Source: Sabulicella rubraurantiaca (lineage in GTDB: Bacteria > Pseudomonadota > Alphaproteobacteria > Acetobacterales > Acetobacteraceae). From it: 64,000 nucleotides of DNA. Shown one piece after another: positions 22,494 to 31,800 of the stretch; within the stretch, counting starts at the first letter, position 1, and each line of letters begins with the position of its first letter. The position numbers were made by a program, and so were the translations under genes. Under the pieces are notes generated by a model. It worked only from the letters and a program-made list of their open reading frames with translations. It had not been told where the DNA came from and did no database searches. The stretch spans positions 62,001-126,000 of the forward strand of contig NZ_JAFEUU010000011.1 in assembly GCF_017355885.1 (NCBI RefSeq), read 5' to 3'.

Positions 22494-22524
22494 CGCCGGG
22501 CGCATGACGCGCCCGGCGTTCTTG
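22494..22524 (+). terminator. Intrinsic terminator after DUF1127 gene
   Basis: A perfect 10-bp stem, CGCCGGGCGC at 22494-22503 with GCGCCCGGCG at 22509-22518, encloses a five-base loop and is followed by TTCTTG. It starts 12 bases after the stop codon. Confidence 0.75.
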
Positions 22525-22564
22525 CGTGTTGCGGGGGGCTCGGGCGTCCCGCAGCATCCTTCCC

Positions 22565-23773
22565 ATGTCGCGCACCGCCCTCTGGGTGGCCATCATCTCG
22601 GCGGCCGCCACCTCCTCCATGGCCATGGGCATCCGGCAGACCTTCGGTCTGCTCCTCTTGCCGCTTTCGGCAGAGCATGATGTCGCGCCCTGGGCCTTCG
22701 GCTTGGCCGTCGCGCTTCACAACCTCGTCTGGGGCCTCGCCCAGCCCGTCTCGGGCGCCATGGCCGACAAGCACGGCGCAGGCCGGGTCATGGCCTATGG
22801 CGGGCTGTTCTACCTCGTGGGCTGCGGCCTGCCGGCGCTGTTCCCTTCCAACACGACGATTCTGATCGGCGTCGGGCTGCTCACTGGCCTCGGCGTCGCG
22901 AGCGCGGGCACGGGCATGGCCCTGGCTGCCATCGGCCGTCTCGCCCCGCCGGAGAAGCGTGGCGAATACATCGGCATCGCCTCGGCGGGCGGCTCGCTCG
23001 GCCAAGCGGCGATGGTGCCGATCGTGTTCAGCGCGATCGGCTGGTTCGGCGCTGCTGGGGCCATGATGACGTTGGCCATCTCCGCCCTCGTCATCATCCC
23101 CATCGCGCGCAACATCGAGTGGCGCCCGGCGCCGCGCGCCCCGGGGGCCGTCGCCCCGGCGGGCCTTGCCGGGCTGCCGGCCTTGGCACGGAACGCCCTG
23201 GCCGACCGCGACTTCGCCCTGCTGACCGGCGGGTTCTTCGCTTGCGGCTTCCAGCTGGCCTTCCTCACCACCCACCTTCCCTCGCACATCGCGCTGTGCG
23301 GCCTGCCGCCCGCCCTGGGCATGACGGCGCTGATGCTGATCGGACTGTTCAACATCCCGGGAAGCTGGTTCTGCGGCTGGCTCTCCTCCCGGGTGAAGCC
23401 GGAGAACGCGCTCGGCTGGATCTACCTGCTCCGCACCGTCTCCATCGCCCTCTTTGCCTTCGCCACGCCGACGGAGTGGGGGACGATGATCTTCGCGGCG
23501 GTGATGGGCTTCGTGTGGCTCGGTACCGTGCCGCTGACCAGCGCGGCCATCGCGCGGCGCTTCGGCGTCAGCAACCTCGGCGCGCTGTATGGGGTGTGCT
23601 TCTTCTCGCACCAGATCGGCGGCTTCCTGGGCGCGGGCGCGGGGGCGGTGCTCTACAGCGCCTCCGGCTCCTATGCCGTGTTCTGGCCGGTCATGGTCGC
23701 GGTCGGGGTGCTGGCCAGCGTCCTGAACTGGATGGCGAAGGCTCCGGGCCAACGCGTGGCCGTCCCCGCCTGA
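22565..23773 (+). CDS. Major facilitator superfamily transporter
   Basis: A 402-residue inner-membrane protein with about 12 hydrophobic segments in two halves. The loop 2-3 motif appears as GAMADKHGAGRVMAYGG, a form of the MFS D-x-x-G-x-R signature, and another conserved stretch is IGIASAGGSLGQAAM. The overall pattern (GIRQTFGLLLLPLSAEH at the first helix, late FFSHQIGGFLGA) resembles the monocarboxylate/oxalate-formate antiporter-like branch, but the substrate cannot be read from sequence. I chose ATG 22565, since the hydrophobic first helix begins directly after it; the upstream extension from 22526 overlaps terminator-proximal DNA. Confidence 0.85.
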   Translation: MSRTALWVAIISAAATSSMAMGIRQTFGLLLLPLSAEHDVAPWAFGLAVALHNLVWGLAQPVSGAMADKHGAGRVMAYGGLFYLVGCGLPALFPSNTTILIGVGLLTGLGVASAGTGMALAAIGRLAPPEKRGEYIGIASAGGSLGQAAMVPIVFSAIGWFGAAGAMMTLAISALVIIPIARNIEWRPAPRAPGAVAPAGLAGLPALARNALADRDFALLTGGFFACGFQLAFLTTHLPSHIALCGLPPALGMTALMLIGLFNIPGSWFCGWLSSRVKPENALGWIYLLRTVSIALFAFATPTEWGTMIFAAVMGFVWLGTVPLTSAAIARRFGVSNLGALYGVCFFSHQIGGFLGAGAGAVLYSASGSYAVFWPVMVAVGVLASVLNWMAKAPGQRVAVPA

Positions 23774-23776
23774 CGC

Positions 23777-24487
23777 CTATTCCTGCCAGAAGGCGACGCG
23801 GTCCGCCTCGAACACCGCGCAGGTGAGCCTGCCGCCGGGATAGACCGCGCCCGTATCCAGGTTGATGCGGTTGGCCAGCACCTCCGGCATGCGGTCGCGC
23901 GTCGGGGTGTGGCCATGCACGATCACGGCGCCGTGATCGGCCGCGCTGTCCAGGAAGGCGCGCCGGATGCAGAGCATGTCCTCGCGTGACTGGGCATCCA
24001 ATGCGACGCCCGGCCGGATCCCCGCATGAACCAGGAAATACGGTCCGACTCGGTGCGACAGCGCAAGCTGCGCCATGAAGTCCCGGTGCCGCTGCGGGAT
24101 GCCGCTGACCCAGCTTTCGCGCGGGGACAGGCTGCTGATGCCCCAGCTGGCCAGCGCCTCACGCCCGCCGGTGTAGAGCCAATCCGTGCAGGCATGCCCG
24201 GCCCCGTCCAACGCCGCATTCGCGGTTTCCTCATGATTGCCCATGAGGTTGATGACCGGACAGGCGGCAAAGCCCATCGCTGCGTCCAGGCAGCCGGCGC
24301 TGTCCGGCCCGCGGTCGATGAAGTCGCCCAGATGCACCAGCACCGCGTCGGCGCAGGGGCGCGCTGCCAGATCCTCCGTGACCCGCGCATGCAGCGCGCG
24401 CAGCCGCGCTGCGCAGCCATGGGAATCGCCGATGGCGTAAAGGCGCCGCCCCGGCTCCAGCCGCGCGGGGGCTTGGAGCCATTCCAT
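23777..24487 (-). CDS. PPP-type metallophosphoesterase (serine/threonine phosphatase-like)
   Basis: A 236-residue cytoplasmic phosphoesterase with the full metal-binding signature in order: GDSHG (about residue 20), GDFIDRGPDS (about 53), GNHE (about 82), the HAG motif in FLVHAGIRPG and VIVHGHTP. This is the bacterial PrpA/ApaH-like group; substrates may be phosphoproteins or dinucleotides. The start ATG overlaps the prfB stop by one base (TGATG), so it is probably translated from the mrcA-prfB transcript. Its 3' end lies 3 bases from the convergent MFS gene. Confidence 0.88.
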   Translation of the reverse strand: MEWLQAPARLEPGRRLYAIGDSHGCAARLRALHARVTEDLAARPCADAVLVHLGDFIDRGPDSAGCLDAAMGFAACPVINLMGNHEETANAALDGAGHACTDWLYTGGREALASWGISSLSPRESWVSGIPQRHRDFMAQLALSHRVGPYFLVHAGIRPGVALDAQSREDMLCIRRAFLDSAADHGAVIVHGHTPTRDRMPEVLANRINLDTGAVYPGGRLTCAVFEADRVAFWQE

Positions 24488-25618
24488 CAGCGGGCGGAGG
24501 CGCTTGCCTCGGAGCGGGTGGCGCCGACGCGCTGCGCCAGGGCGGCGGCCATGAACTCGTCCAGCTCGCCATCCAGCACGGCGGCGGGATTGCCCTTCTC
24601 CACCCCGGTCCGGAGATCCTTCACTAGCTGATAGGGCTGCAGCACGTAGGAGCGGATCTGGTGACCCCAGCCGATATCGGTCTTGCCGGCCTCGGTCGCC
24701 TCGTTGATCGCCTCACGCTTCTTCAGCTCCAGCTCATAGAGCCGGGCCTTCAGCATGTTCATCGCGATCTCGCGGTTGCGGTGCTGCGAGCGATCCTGGG
24801 TGGAGGCGGCGACGATGCCGGTCGGGATATGCGTGAAGCGCACGCCCGATTCCGTCTTGTTGACGTGCTGCCCGCCGGCGCCCGAGGCGCGGAACGTGTC
24901 GGTCTTGAGGTCGGCCGGATTGACCTCGATCTCGATCTTGTCGTCGATCACCGGGTAGCAATAGACCGAGGCGAATGAGGTCTGCCGCCGTGCCGCCGCG
25001 TCGAAGGGGCTGATGCGGACGAGGCGGTGCACGCCGCTCTCCGTCTTCAGCCAGCCATAGGCATTGGGGCCGGTGACCTGGATGGTCGCGCTCTTGATGC
25101 CGGCCTGCTCGCCATCCGACTGCTCGGTGAGCGTCACCTTGTAGCCGCGCGCCTCGGCCCAGCGCATATACATGCGCAGCAGCATCTCGGCCCAGTCCTG
25201 GGCCTCGGTGCCGCCGGCCCCGGCATTCACCTCCAGATAGGCGTCGTTCGGATCGGCCTCGCCGGAGAGCAGGCTCTCGATTTCGCGCCTTTTCGCCTCG
25301 GCGGCGTAGCGATGCAGGTCGGCAATGGCAGCGTCCACCGTCGCCTCGTCGCCCTCGGCCTCCGCCAGCTCGATCAGCTCGAAGGCGTCGGCCACCTCGC
25401 GCTCCAGCTTCTGGACGCCTTCGATCTGGTCGCTCAGCCGGTTGCGCTCGCGCATGACGCGCTGCGCCTCATCGGCCTTGTTCCACAGGTCGGGATCCTC
25501 GGCGCGAGCGTTCAGCTCCGCGAGGCGGGCGGTGGCGGCATCCCAGTCAAAGATGCCTCCTCAGCAGGGACACCGAAGCGGTGATCTGCTCTTGCAGCGA
25601 TTGGGCGTCAGCACGCAT
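24487..25618 (-). CDS. prfB: Peptide chain release factor 2, expressed by programmed +1 frameshift
   Basis: RF2 reads UAA and UGA and triggers peptide release. The first frame runs from ATG at 25618 for 23 codons to an in-frame TGA at 25549-25547. A +1 shift at CTT-TGA-C then enters the main frame, giving 376 residues. The main frame contains the stop-codon recognition tripeptide SPF at residues 203-205 and the catalytic GGQ at 248-250. Without the shift, only an internal ATG at 25455 would be available, losing 54 residues of domain 1. The start lies 9 bases after the mrcA stop, and the stop overlaps the phosphatase start. Confidence 0.95.
25546..25561 (-). promoter_or_regulatory. prfB programmed frameshift site
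   Basis: On the minus strand the sequence reads AGGAGG-CAT-CTT-TGA-C. AGGAGG (25561-25556) is an internal Shine-Dalgarno element, three bases precede the slippery CTT codon (25552-25550), and the UGA stop (25549-25547) is followed by C. This is the same arrangement as the well-known RF2 autoregulatory site, where low RF2 lets ribosomes slip +1 at UGA-C and so restores RF2 synthesis. Confidence 0.95.
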
Positions 25619-25627
25619 GGGACGCGC

Positions 25628-28189
25628 TCAATACAATCCGCCCAATCCGGTGTCCACCTGCTGCGCCGCCGCGGCGCTGCTGGCGGACGGCATCATGCCG
25701 CCGATCGGCGCGCTGGCGCTGTTCTCCGTGCCAGGGCGGAAGGCCTCCATGATGGTGCGGCCACCATCGGTGTTCACGCGCACCAGGGCGACGCCGGGCG
25801 GGGCACGGAAGGGCACGGCCGGGCTGTCGCGCAGCGCCGCCGCCACCACGTCGCGGAAGATCGGCGCGGCGTTGTTGCCGCCCGTCTCCCCGTTGCCCAG
25901 CGAGCGCGGCTCGTCGTAGCCCAGCCAGACGGCCACCACGATATCCGGGGTGAAGCCGACGAACCAATTGTCGCGGTAGTCATCCGTGGTGCCGGTCTTG
26001 CCGGCCACGGGGCGGTTCAGCCCCTGGGCGGCGCGGGTGCCGGTGCCGTGCTGCGCCGCGCCCTGCAGGATGCTCACCATCTGATAGGCGGCGATCGGGT
26101 CGGCGATCTGGCGGCGATTATCGGTGACCCGCGGCGGACCGGCTTCCGGCCCCCTGTCGCAGCCCTCGCAGCCGCGCGCGGCGTTGCGCCACACCACCCG
26201 GCCGCGCTGGTCCTGCACGCTGTCGATGAAGGAAGGCTCGACGCGCCGCCCGCCATTGACGAAGGCGGCATAGGCGGCGGCCTGGCGCAGCACCGTGGTT
26301 TCACCCGCGCCCAGGCTCATGGCGAGGTAGCGCGGCATGTTGTCGATCACGCCGAAGCGGGCCGCCGTCTCGCTCACTTTGTCCATCCCCACCTCCTGCG
26401 CGATGCGCACGGTGACGAGGTTGAGCGAGCGTTCCATCGCGTTGCGGATGGTGACGTAGCCATTGGTGTTGCCGCTGTAGTTGGCCGGGCGCCAGATGCC
26501 CTGCGGCGTCGCCACCTCCACCGGCGCATCCAGGAAGCGCTGGTTGGGCGGAATGCCCGCCTCCAGCGCCGGCAGGTAGACGAAGGGCTTGAAGGAGGAG
26601 CCGGGCTGGCGCAGCGCCTGGGTGGCACGGTTAAACTGCGAACGGTCGAAGCTCCACCCGCCCGACATCGCCAGGACGCGGCCCGTGTTGGGATCCAGCG
26701 CGACGATGGCGCCCTCCACCTCCGGCACCTGGCGCAGGGAGAGGCGCTCCGGACGGGCCGGATTACGACCCTCGGCGGGACGGCCGGGATCGACCTCCAC
26801 CAGCACCACGTCGCCGGGGGCTACGATGTCGCTCATCCGGCGCGGCGCCGGGCCCAGGCGGTGCGGCTCGCCCGGGCGGCCAGGCGTGACCGGCCGCGCC
26901 CAGGCGAGATCGGTGAATGGCAGCGTGCCGGTGCGGGCCTCGGCGGGGGCGCGCGGTCCCGAGCGCTGGACCCAGCCGAGCCGCGCCTCGTTGGGACGCA
27001 CCTCCAGCACCACGGCGCGGCGCCATTCGGGCAGGAGGCCCGGCGTGGGCGGCAACGCGTCCAGCGCCGGCAGCCACTCCGTCGGCCCGTGCGCGATGCG
27101 CGCCACCGGGCCGCGCCAGCCGCCGCGGCGCCGGTCATAGGAAAGCAGCCCCTGGCGCAGCGCATTCTCCGTTGCCGCCTGAAGCACGGGGTCGAGCGAG
27201 GTGCGGACCACGAGTCCCCCGCCCTGCGTCTGCTCCGCGCCGAAGCGCTGGAGGAGTTCGCGCCGCACCTCTTCCGTATAGTGGCCGCCAACGGGCACGA
27301 CCTCGGGGCGGCGCACCGGGCGGGCGATGATGGGCTCGGCCTTGGCCGCCGCCACCTCCTCCGCCGTCAGGATGCCGTCCTCGCCCATGCGGTCCAGCAC
27401 CCAGTCGCGGCGGATGCGCGCGGCGTCGGGGAAGCGTAGCGGGTTGTAGTTGTTCGGTCCCTTCGGCAGGGCGGCGAGGAAGGCCGTCTCGCCCACCGTC
27501 AGCTCGTCCAGGGACTTGTTGAAATAGGCCTGGGCGGCGGCGGCGACGCCATAGGCCTGCGCGCCCAGGAAGATCTCGTTCAGGTAGATCTCGAGGATGC
27601 GGTCCTTGCTCAACGCCTGCTCGATGCGCAGCGCCAGGATCGCTTCGCGCGCCTTGCGGAGCACCGTGCGGTCGCTGCCCACCAGCATGTTCTTCGCGAC
27701 CTGCTGGGTGATGGTGGAAGCACCCTGCATGCGGCGGCCGGAGCCGTAATTCTGCGCGAAGAACAGCCCGGCGCGCATCATGCCCATCGGGTCGATGCCG
27801 CGATGCTCGCGGAAGCGCTGGTCCTCCGCGGAGATGAAGGCCTGCTGGAGGCGCGGCGGGATCGCCTCGATCGGCACGAAGACGCGGCGCTCCGCCGCCA
27901 GCTCGGCCATCAGGCGAGAATCGGCGGTGTAGATGCGGCTCATCTGCGGCGGGTGGTAATCCGCCAGCCAGCGGTAATCCGGCAGGTCAGCCGCGATGGA
28001 GCGGTAGAGGCCGAAGCTCGCCACCCCCGCCCCGACCAGCGCCACCAGCGCCACGACCACGGTGAAGCGGACGAAGCCGCCAAAGAGCCCGACGCTGCGG
28101 CGCTTCGCCTCCGCAGGTTTGGGCGCAGCCTGCCGGGCATGCGGCCGGTCCTCGGGCACGGCGACGGGTTCATTGGGCAGTTTGGACAT
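25628..28189 (-). CDS. mrcA: Class A penicillin-binding protein 1A (transglycosylase/transpeptidase)
   Basis: Bifunctional inner-membrane enzyme that polymerises glycan strands and cross-links peptides. From ATG 28189 it has 853 residues: a basic cytoplasmic tail, a membrane helix at about 38-62, a GT51 domain with catalytic Glu in SAEDQRFREHRGID (about 122) and QGASTITQQVAKN, an OB-like middle domain, and a transpeptidase domain. The transpeptidase domain has the serine motif GSSFKPF near 531, S-x-N in ERSLNLV, and KTGTTDDY near 731. A Cys-x-x-Cys pair (RGCEGCDRG, about 675) sits between the last two. The open frame runs far upstream of 28189 but that part overlaps the divergent gene and is not family-like. 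Confidence 0.96.
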   Translation of the reverse strand: MSKLPNEPVAVPEDRPHARQAAPKPAEAKRRSVGLFGGFVRFTVVVALVALVGAGVASFGLYRSIAADLPDYRWLADYHPPQMSRIYTADSRLMAELAAERRVFVPIEAIPPRLQQAFISAEDQRFREHRGIDPMGMMRAGLFFAQNYGSGRRMQGASTITQQVAKNMLVGSDRTVLRKAREAILALRIEQALSKDRILEIYLNEIFLGAQAYGVAAAAQAYFNKSLDELTVGETAFLAALPKGPNNYNPLRFPDAARIRRDWVLDRMGEDGILTAEEVAAAKAEPIIARPVRRPEVVPVGGHYTEEVRRELLQRFGAEQTQGGGLVVRTSLDPVLQAATENALRQGLLSYDRRRGGWRGPVARIAHGPTEWLPALDALPPTPGLLPEWRRAVVLEVRPNEARLGWVQRSGPRAPAEARTGTLPFTDLAWARPVTPGRPGEPHRLGPAPRRMSDIVAPGDVVLVEVDPGRPAEGRNPARPERLSLRQVPEVEGAIVALDPNTGRVLAMSGGWSFDRSQFNRATQALRQPGSSFKPFVYLPALEAGIPPNQRFLDAPVEVATPQGIWRPANYSGNTNGYVTIRNAMERSLNLVTVRIAQEVGMDKVSETAARFGVIDNMPRYLAMSLGAGETTVLRQAAAYAAFVNGGRRVEPSFIDSVQDQRGRVVWRNAARGCEGCDRGPEAGPPRVTDNRRQIADPIAAYQMVSILQGAAQHGTGTRAAQGLNRPVAGKTGTTDDYRDNWFVGFTPDIVVAVWLGYDEPRSLGNGETGGNNAAPIFRDVVAAALRDSPAVPFRAPPGVALVRVNTDGGRTIMEAFRPGTENSASAPIGGMMPSASSAAAAQQVDTGLGGLY

Positions 28190-28360
28190 GCGGGGGGTTC
28201 TAGCACCTTTTCCCCTGCGGAACGCTGCGCGAATTGAGAAGGTTGTCGCGCATGGGCGGCAAGTCTTCCACTGTGGAGAAGAAATGGCCGACCATCTGGC
28301 GTCGGGACGAACGATGCTGCTATGAGCCGTCGCTTCCGGGGGCTTTCTGGAGAGAAGATA

Positions 28361-29929
28361 ATGGCTTGGAAGGGCGTGGCGCTGGCCTTGGCTGGCGCAA
28401 TCGGGCTTTCGGCGCCGGTGTCGGCGCAATCTCTGACCATGGCAGTCGGCGCGCCGGTGACGTCGCTCGACCCGCATTTCCATCAGCTTTCGCCCAACAA
28501 CGCCGTTGCGGGGATGGTGTTCGACCGACTGGTGAACACAGATGGCCAAGCCCGCCAGGTGCCAGGCCTTGCGGAGAGCTGGTCCACCGTCGCGCCCGAC
28601 ACCTGGGAATTCAAGCTGCGCCGTGGCGTCCGCTTCCACAACGGCAATGAGTTCACCGCCGAGGACGTGGCCTTCACCTTCCGCCGCGTCCCCAACGTGC
28701 CGAACTCGCCCTCCTCCTTCACCGCCTTCGTCCGGCCGATCCGCGAGGTGCAGGTGGTGGACAGCCACACGATCCGCCTGCGGACCGATGGCCCCTACCC
28801 CCTGCTCCCGCAGGACATGACCAACATCTACATCCTCGACCGCGAGACGCACGAGAACGCGACAACTGAGGATTTCAATTCCGGCCGCGCCGCAGTCGGC
28901 ACCGGTCCGTTCCGCGTCGTGACCCATCGCCTTGGCGACCGGATCGAGTTCGAGCGCAACGACGAGTATTTCGGCGACAAGCCGCACTGGCAGCGCGTGA
29001 ACTATCGGATGATCGTCAATGACAGCGCACGCACGGCCGCGCTGCTTGCCGGCGACGTGGAGTTCATCGACCAGGTCCCCACGGCCGACCTCAGCCGCCT
29101 ACGCCGGGATGACCGCGTGCACATGAGCGAGGTGACTGGGCTGCGGATCATCTACCTGTCCCTGGACCATCCGCGCGAGGAGGCCTCGCCCTTCATCACG
29201 GACAACAACGGCCAGCCCCTGCCGCGCAACCCGTTGCGCGACGTGCGGGTGCGCCGCGCCCTGTCCATGGCCATCGACCGCCAGGCCATCGTGGACCGGG
29301 TGATGGAAGGCGCCGCGACGCCGTCGGGCCAGTTCTTCCCGCCCGGCATCTTCTCCTACGTGCCGGACCTCCCGGCGCCGCGCTTCGACGCCGAGGGCGC
29401 CCGCCGCCTGCTGGCCGAGGCCGGCTTCCCGCAGGGCTTCCGCATCACCCTGCACGGCCCGAACGATCGCTACCCCAATGACGGGCGCATCATCCAGGCC
29501 ATCGGCCAGATGTGGACCCGCATCGGCGTGCGCACCGCCGTCGAGGCGCAGCCCTGGACCACCTTCGTCGCCCGCGCCGGGCGGCAGGAGTTCAGCGCCT
29601 TCCTGATCGGCTGGGGCTCGAACCCCGAGGGGTCGCACCCGCTCCGCAACCTCATCGCCACCTTCGACCGCGACCGCGGCTGGGGCGCCTCTAACCGCGG
29701 ACGCTACTCGAATCCGCAGGTAGATGCGCTGCTGACCGAGGCGCTGCGCACCATCAACGATGGGGAGCGGGAGCAGATCCTGATCCGCGGCCAGCGCATG
29801 GCGCTCGAGGATGTCGCGATCATCCCGCTGCATATCCAGACCAATATCTGGGCCATGCGGCGCCACCTTCGCCACGAATCGCGCGCCGATGAGCTGTCGC
29901 GCGCGCAGGATGTGAAGCCCGCACGATGA
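28361..29929 (+). CDS. Family 5 extracellular solute-binding protein of a peptide ABC transporter (DppA/OppA-like)
   Basis: Periplasmic binding protein delivering di- or oligopeptides, or related cargo, to the permease encoded immediately downstream. From ATG 28361 it has 522 residues with a signal peptide (cleavage after SAPVSA, about residue 22) and the SBP family 5 pattern VTSLDPHFHQLSPNNAVAGM, SWSTVAPDTWEFKLRRGVRF and ATTEDFNSGRAAVGTGPF. GGAGAGAAG lies just before the ATG; ATG 28322 would add 13 residues ahead of the signal. The ligand is not readable. A clear paralogue is encoded at 42860-44452 on the opposite strand. Confidence 0.92.
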   Translation: MAWKGVALALAGAIGLSAPVSAQSLTMAVGAPVTSLDPHFHQLSPNNAVAGMVFDRLVNTDGQARQVPGLAESWSTVAPDTWEFKLRRGVRFHNGNEFTAEDVAFTFRRVPNVPNSPSSFTAFVRPIREVQVVDSHTIRLRTDGPYPLLPQDMTNIYILDRETHENATTEDFNSGRAAVGTGPFRVVTHRLGDRIEFERNDEYFGDKPHWQRVNYRMIVNDSARTAALLAGDVEFIDQVPTADLSRLRRDDRVHMSEVTGLRIIYLSLDHPREEASPFITDNNGQPLPRNPLRDVRVRRALSMAIDRQAIVDRVMEGAATPSGQFFPPGIFSYVPDLPAPRFDAEGARRLLAEAGFPQGFRITLHGPNDRYPNDGRIIQAIGQMWTRIGVRTAVEAQPWTTFVARAGRQEFSAFLIGWGSNPEGSHPLRNLIATFDRDRGWGASNRGRYSNPQVDALLTEALRTINDGEREQILIRGQRMALEDVAIIPLHIQTNIWAMRRHLRHESRADELSRAQDVKPAR

Positions 29930-30888
29930 CCGTCTACCTGCTGCGGCGGCTGCTCCAGTCGCTCCTCGTCCTGGTCGCCATGAGCGTGATCGTCTTCGTC
30001 GGCGTCTACGCCGTGGGCGATCCGGTGGAGATCCTCATCTCCCCCGATGCCGACCAGTTCGAGCGGGAGCGCGCGATCCGCGCCCTCGGCCTCGATCTGC
30101 CGCTGTGGCAGCAGTACCTGGTCTTCGTGAAGAACGCCCTCCAGGGCGACCTGGGCCGCTCCTTCGTGTTCAGCGAGCCGGCGCTGCAGCTCATCCTGCA
30201 GAAGATGCCTGCGACCATGGAGCTGGCCTTCGGGGCCATGTTCATCTCCATCCTCATCGGTCTGCCGCTCGGCCTCTATGCCGGGCTGAAGCCCGAAAGC
30301 CCGGGGGCGAAGGTGATCATGGCCGGATCCATCCTCGGCTTCTCCCTGCCCACCTTCTGGGTCGGGCTGATGCTGATCATGGTCTTCGCCGTCCAGCTGG
30401 GCTGGCTACCCTCCACCGGGCGGGGCGAGACGCTGTATGGCTGGTCCTTCCTCACGGCGAATGGCCTGTCCCATTTGCTGCTGCCGGCCATCAACCTCGC
30501 CCTGTTCAAGATCAGCCTCGTCATCCGCCTCACCCGCTCGGGCGTGCGGGAGACGATGCTGATGGATTACGTGAAGTTCGCTCGCGCCAAGGGCCTGTCT
30601 CCGGCGCGCGTGACCTATGTGCACGTGTTCAAGAACATCCTGATCCCGGTCGTCACCGTGGTCGGGCTGGAGCTGGGCTCGACCATCGCCTTCTCCGTCG
30701 TGACGGAGAGCGTCTTCGCCTGGCCGGGCATGGGCAAGCTGATCATCGACAGCATCAACGTGCTCGACCGGCCGGTGATCGTCGCCTACCTGCTGATCAT
30801 CGTCCTCATGTTCATCGTCATCAACCTCGTCGTGGACATCCTCTACTCTGTCCTCGATCCGCGGGTCCGTCTGGAGGGCCAGGCATGA
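29926..30888 (+). CDS. Peptide ABC transporter permease (DppB-like)
   Basis: First inner-membrane permease of the transporter, 320 residues, about six membrane helices. The N-terminus YLLRRLLQSLLVLVAMSVIV is the characteristic first helix of the DppB/OppB subfamily. The cytoplasmic coupling (EAA) loop is in DYVKFARAKGLSPARVTYVH, contacting the ATPases, and the late SVVTESVFAWPGMGKLIID segment is typical. It overlaps the binding-protein stop and the next permease start by four bases each, placing it in a five-gene transport operon that continues into a sixth gene. Confidence 0.94.
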   Translation: MTVYLLRRLLQSLLVLVAMSVIVFVGVYAVGDPVEILISPDADQFERERAIRALGLDLPLWQQYLVFVKNALQGDLGRSFVFSEPALQLILQKMPATMELAFGAMFISILIGLPLGLYAGLKPESPGAKVIMAGSILGFSLPTFWVGLMLIMVFAVQLGWLPSTGRGETLYGWSFLTANGLSHLLLPAINLALFKISLVIRLTRSGVRETMLMDYVKFARAKGLSPARVTYVHVFKNILIPVVTVVGLELGSTIAFSVVTESVFAWPGMGKLIIDSINVLDRPVIVAYLLIIVLMFIVINLVVDILYSVLDPRVRLEGQA

Positions 30889-31799
30889 GCGACGTCACGC
30901 TCGACAAGGCGCCTGTCGCGCCGCGGGAGGAAACTCCCTTCCGCCGCTTCGTTTCCGAGTTCATGTCCAGCAAGATCGCCGTGGGCGGGTTGCTGGTCTT
31001 CCTGGTCATCGTCGTGGTCGCGCTGCTGGCGCCCTGGATCGCGCCACAGAACCCCTATGACCTCGGCCAGATCGACATCATGGACGGGCGGCTGGAGCCC
31101 GGCGAGGTCGGCGCCAGCGGCATCACCCATTGGCTCGGCACGGATGACCAGGGGCGCGACATGCTCTCCGGCATCATGTACGGGCTGCGGATCTCGCTGA
31201 CGGTCGGCGCCGGCTCCGCGCTGATCGCCTGCCTCGTCGGCGCCTCGCTCGGGCTGCTCGCGGCCTATGCGGGCGGGCGCACCGACACCGTGATCATGCG
31301 CCTCGTGGACCTGCAGCTTTCCTTTCCGACCATCCTGGCGGCGCTGATGATCCTGGCCTTTCTGGGCAAGGGTATCATGAACGTCGTCATCGCGCTGGTG
31401 ATCGTGGAATGGGCCTATTACGCCCGCACGGTGCGCGGCTCCGCCCTGGTCGAACGGCGGCGCGAATACATCGAGGCGGCGCAGTGCCTTGCCCTGCCGA
31501 CGCGGCGCATCCTGTTCCGTCACCTCCTGCCCAACTGCCTGCCGCCGCTGATCGTGGTCGGCACGATCCAGGTGGCCCGCGCCATCGCGCTGGAGGCGAC
31601 GCTGTCCTTCCTCGGCCTCGGCGTGCCTATCACTGAGCCCTCGCTCGGCCTGCTGATCGCCAATGGCTACGAGTACATGCTGTCGGGCAAGTACTGGATC
31701 TCCTTCTATCCCGGCGTCGCGCTGCTGGTGACCATCGTCTCCATCAACCTGATGGGCGACCACCTGCGCGACGTGCTGAACCCGAGGCTCAAGAAGTAA
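30885..31799 (+). CDS. Peptide ABC transporter permease (DppC-like)
   Basis: Second permease, 304 residues. DppC-type features are the N-terminal SKIAVGGLLVFLVIVVVALL helix, then a periplasmic loop with HWLGTDDQGRDMLSGIMYGL, which is diagnostic of the subfamily, the EAA loop in RREYIEAAQCLALPTRRILF, and the C-terminal GVALLVTIVSINLMGDHLRD stretch. ATG 30885 overlaps the DppB-like stop (ATGA). A long open frame upstream (from 30105) lies in another frame inside dppB and is a shadow. It is separated from the first ATPase gene by one base. Confidence 0.94.
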   Translation: MSDVTLDKAPVAPREETPFRRFVSEFMSSKIAVGGLLVFLVIVVVALLAPWIAPQNPYDLGQIDIMDGRLEPGEVGASGITHWLGTDDQGRDMLSGIMYGLRISLTVGAGSALIACLVGASLGLLAAYAGGRTDTVIMRLVDLQLSFPTILAALMILAFLGKGIMNVVIALVIVEWAYYARTVRGSALVERRREYIEAAQCLALPTRRILFRHLLPNCLPPLIVVGTIQVARAIALEATLSFLGLGVPITEPSLGLLIANGYEYMLSGKYWISFYPGVALLVTIVSINLMGDHLRDVLNPRLKK

Positions 31800-31800
31800 G

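Noticed and set aside
28190-28987. Upstream in-frame extension of the mrcA reading frame (frame open from 28987)
   Set aside because: It is antisense to the start of the peptide-binding protein gene and lacks family similarity; the family N-terminus begins at ATG 28189.
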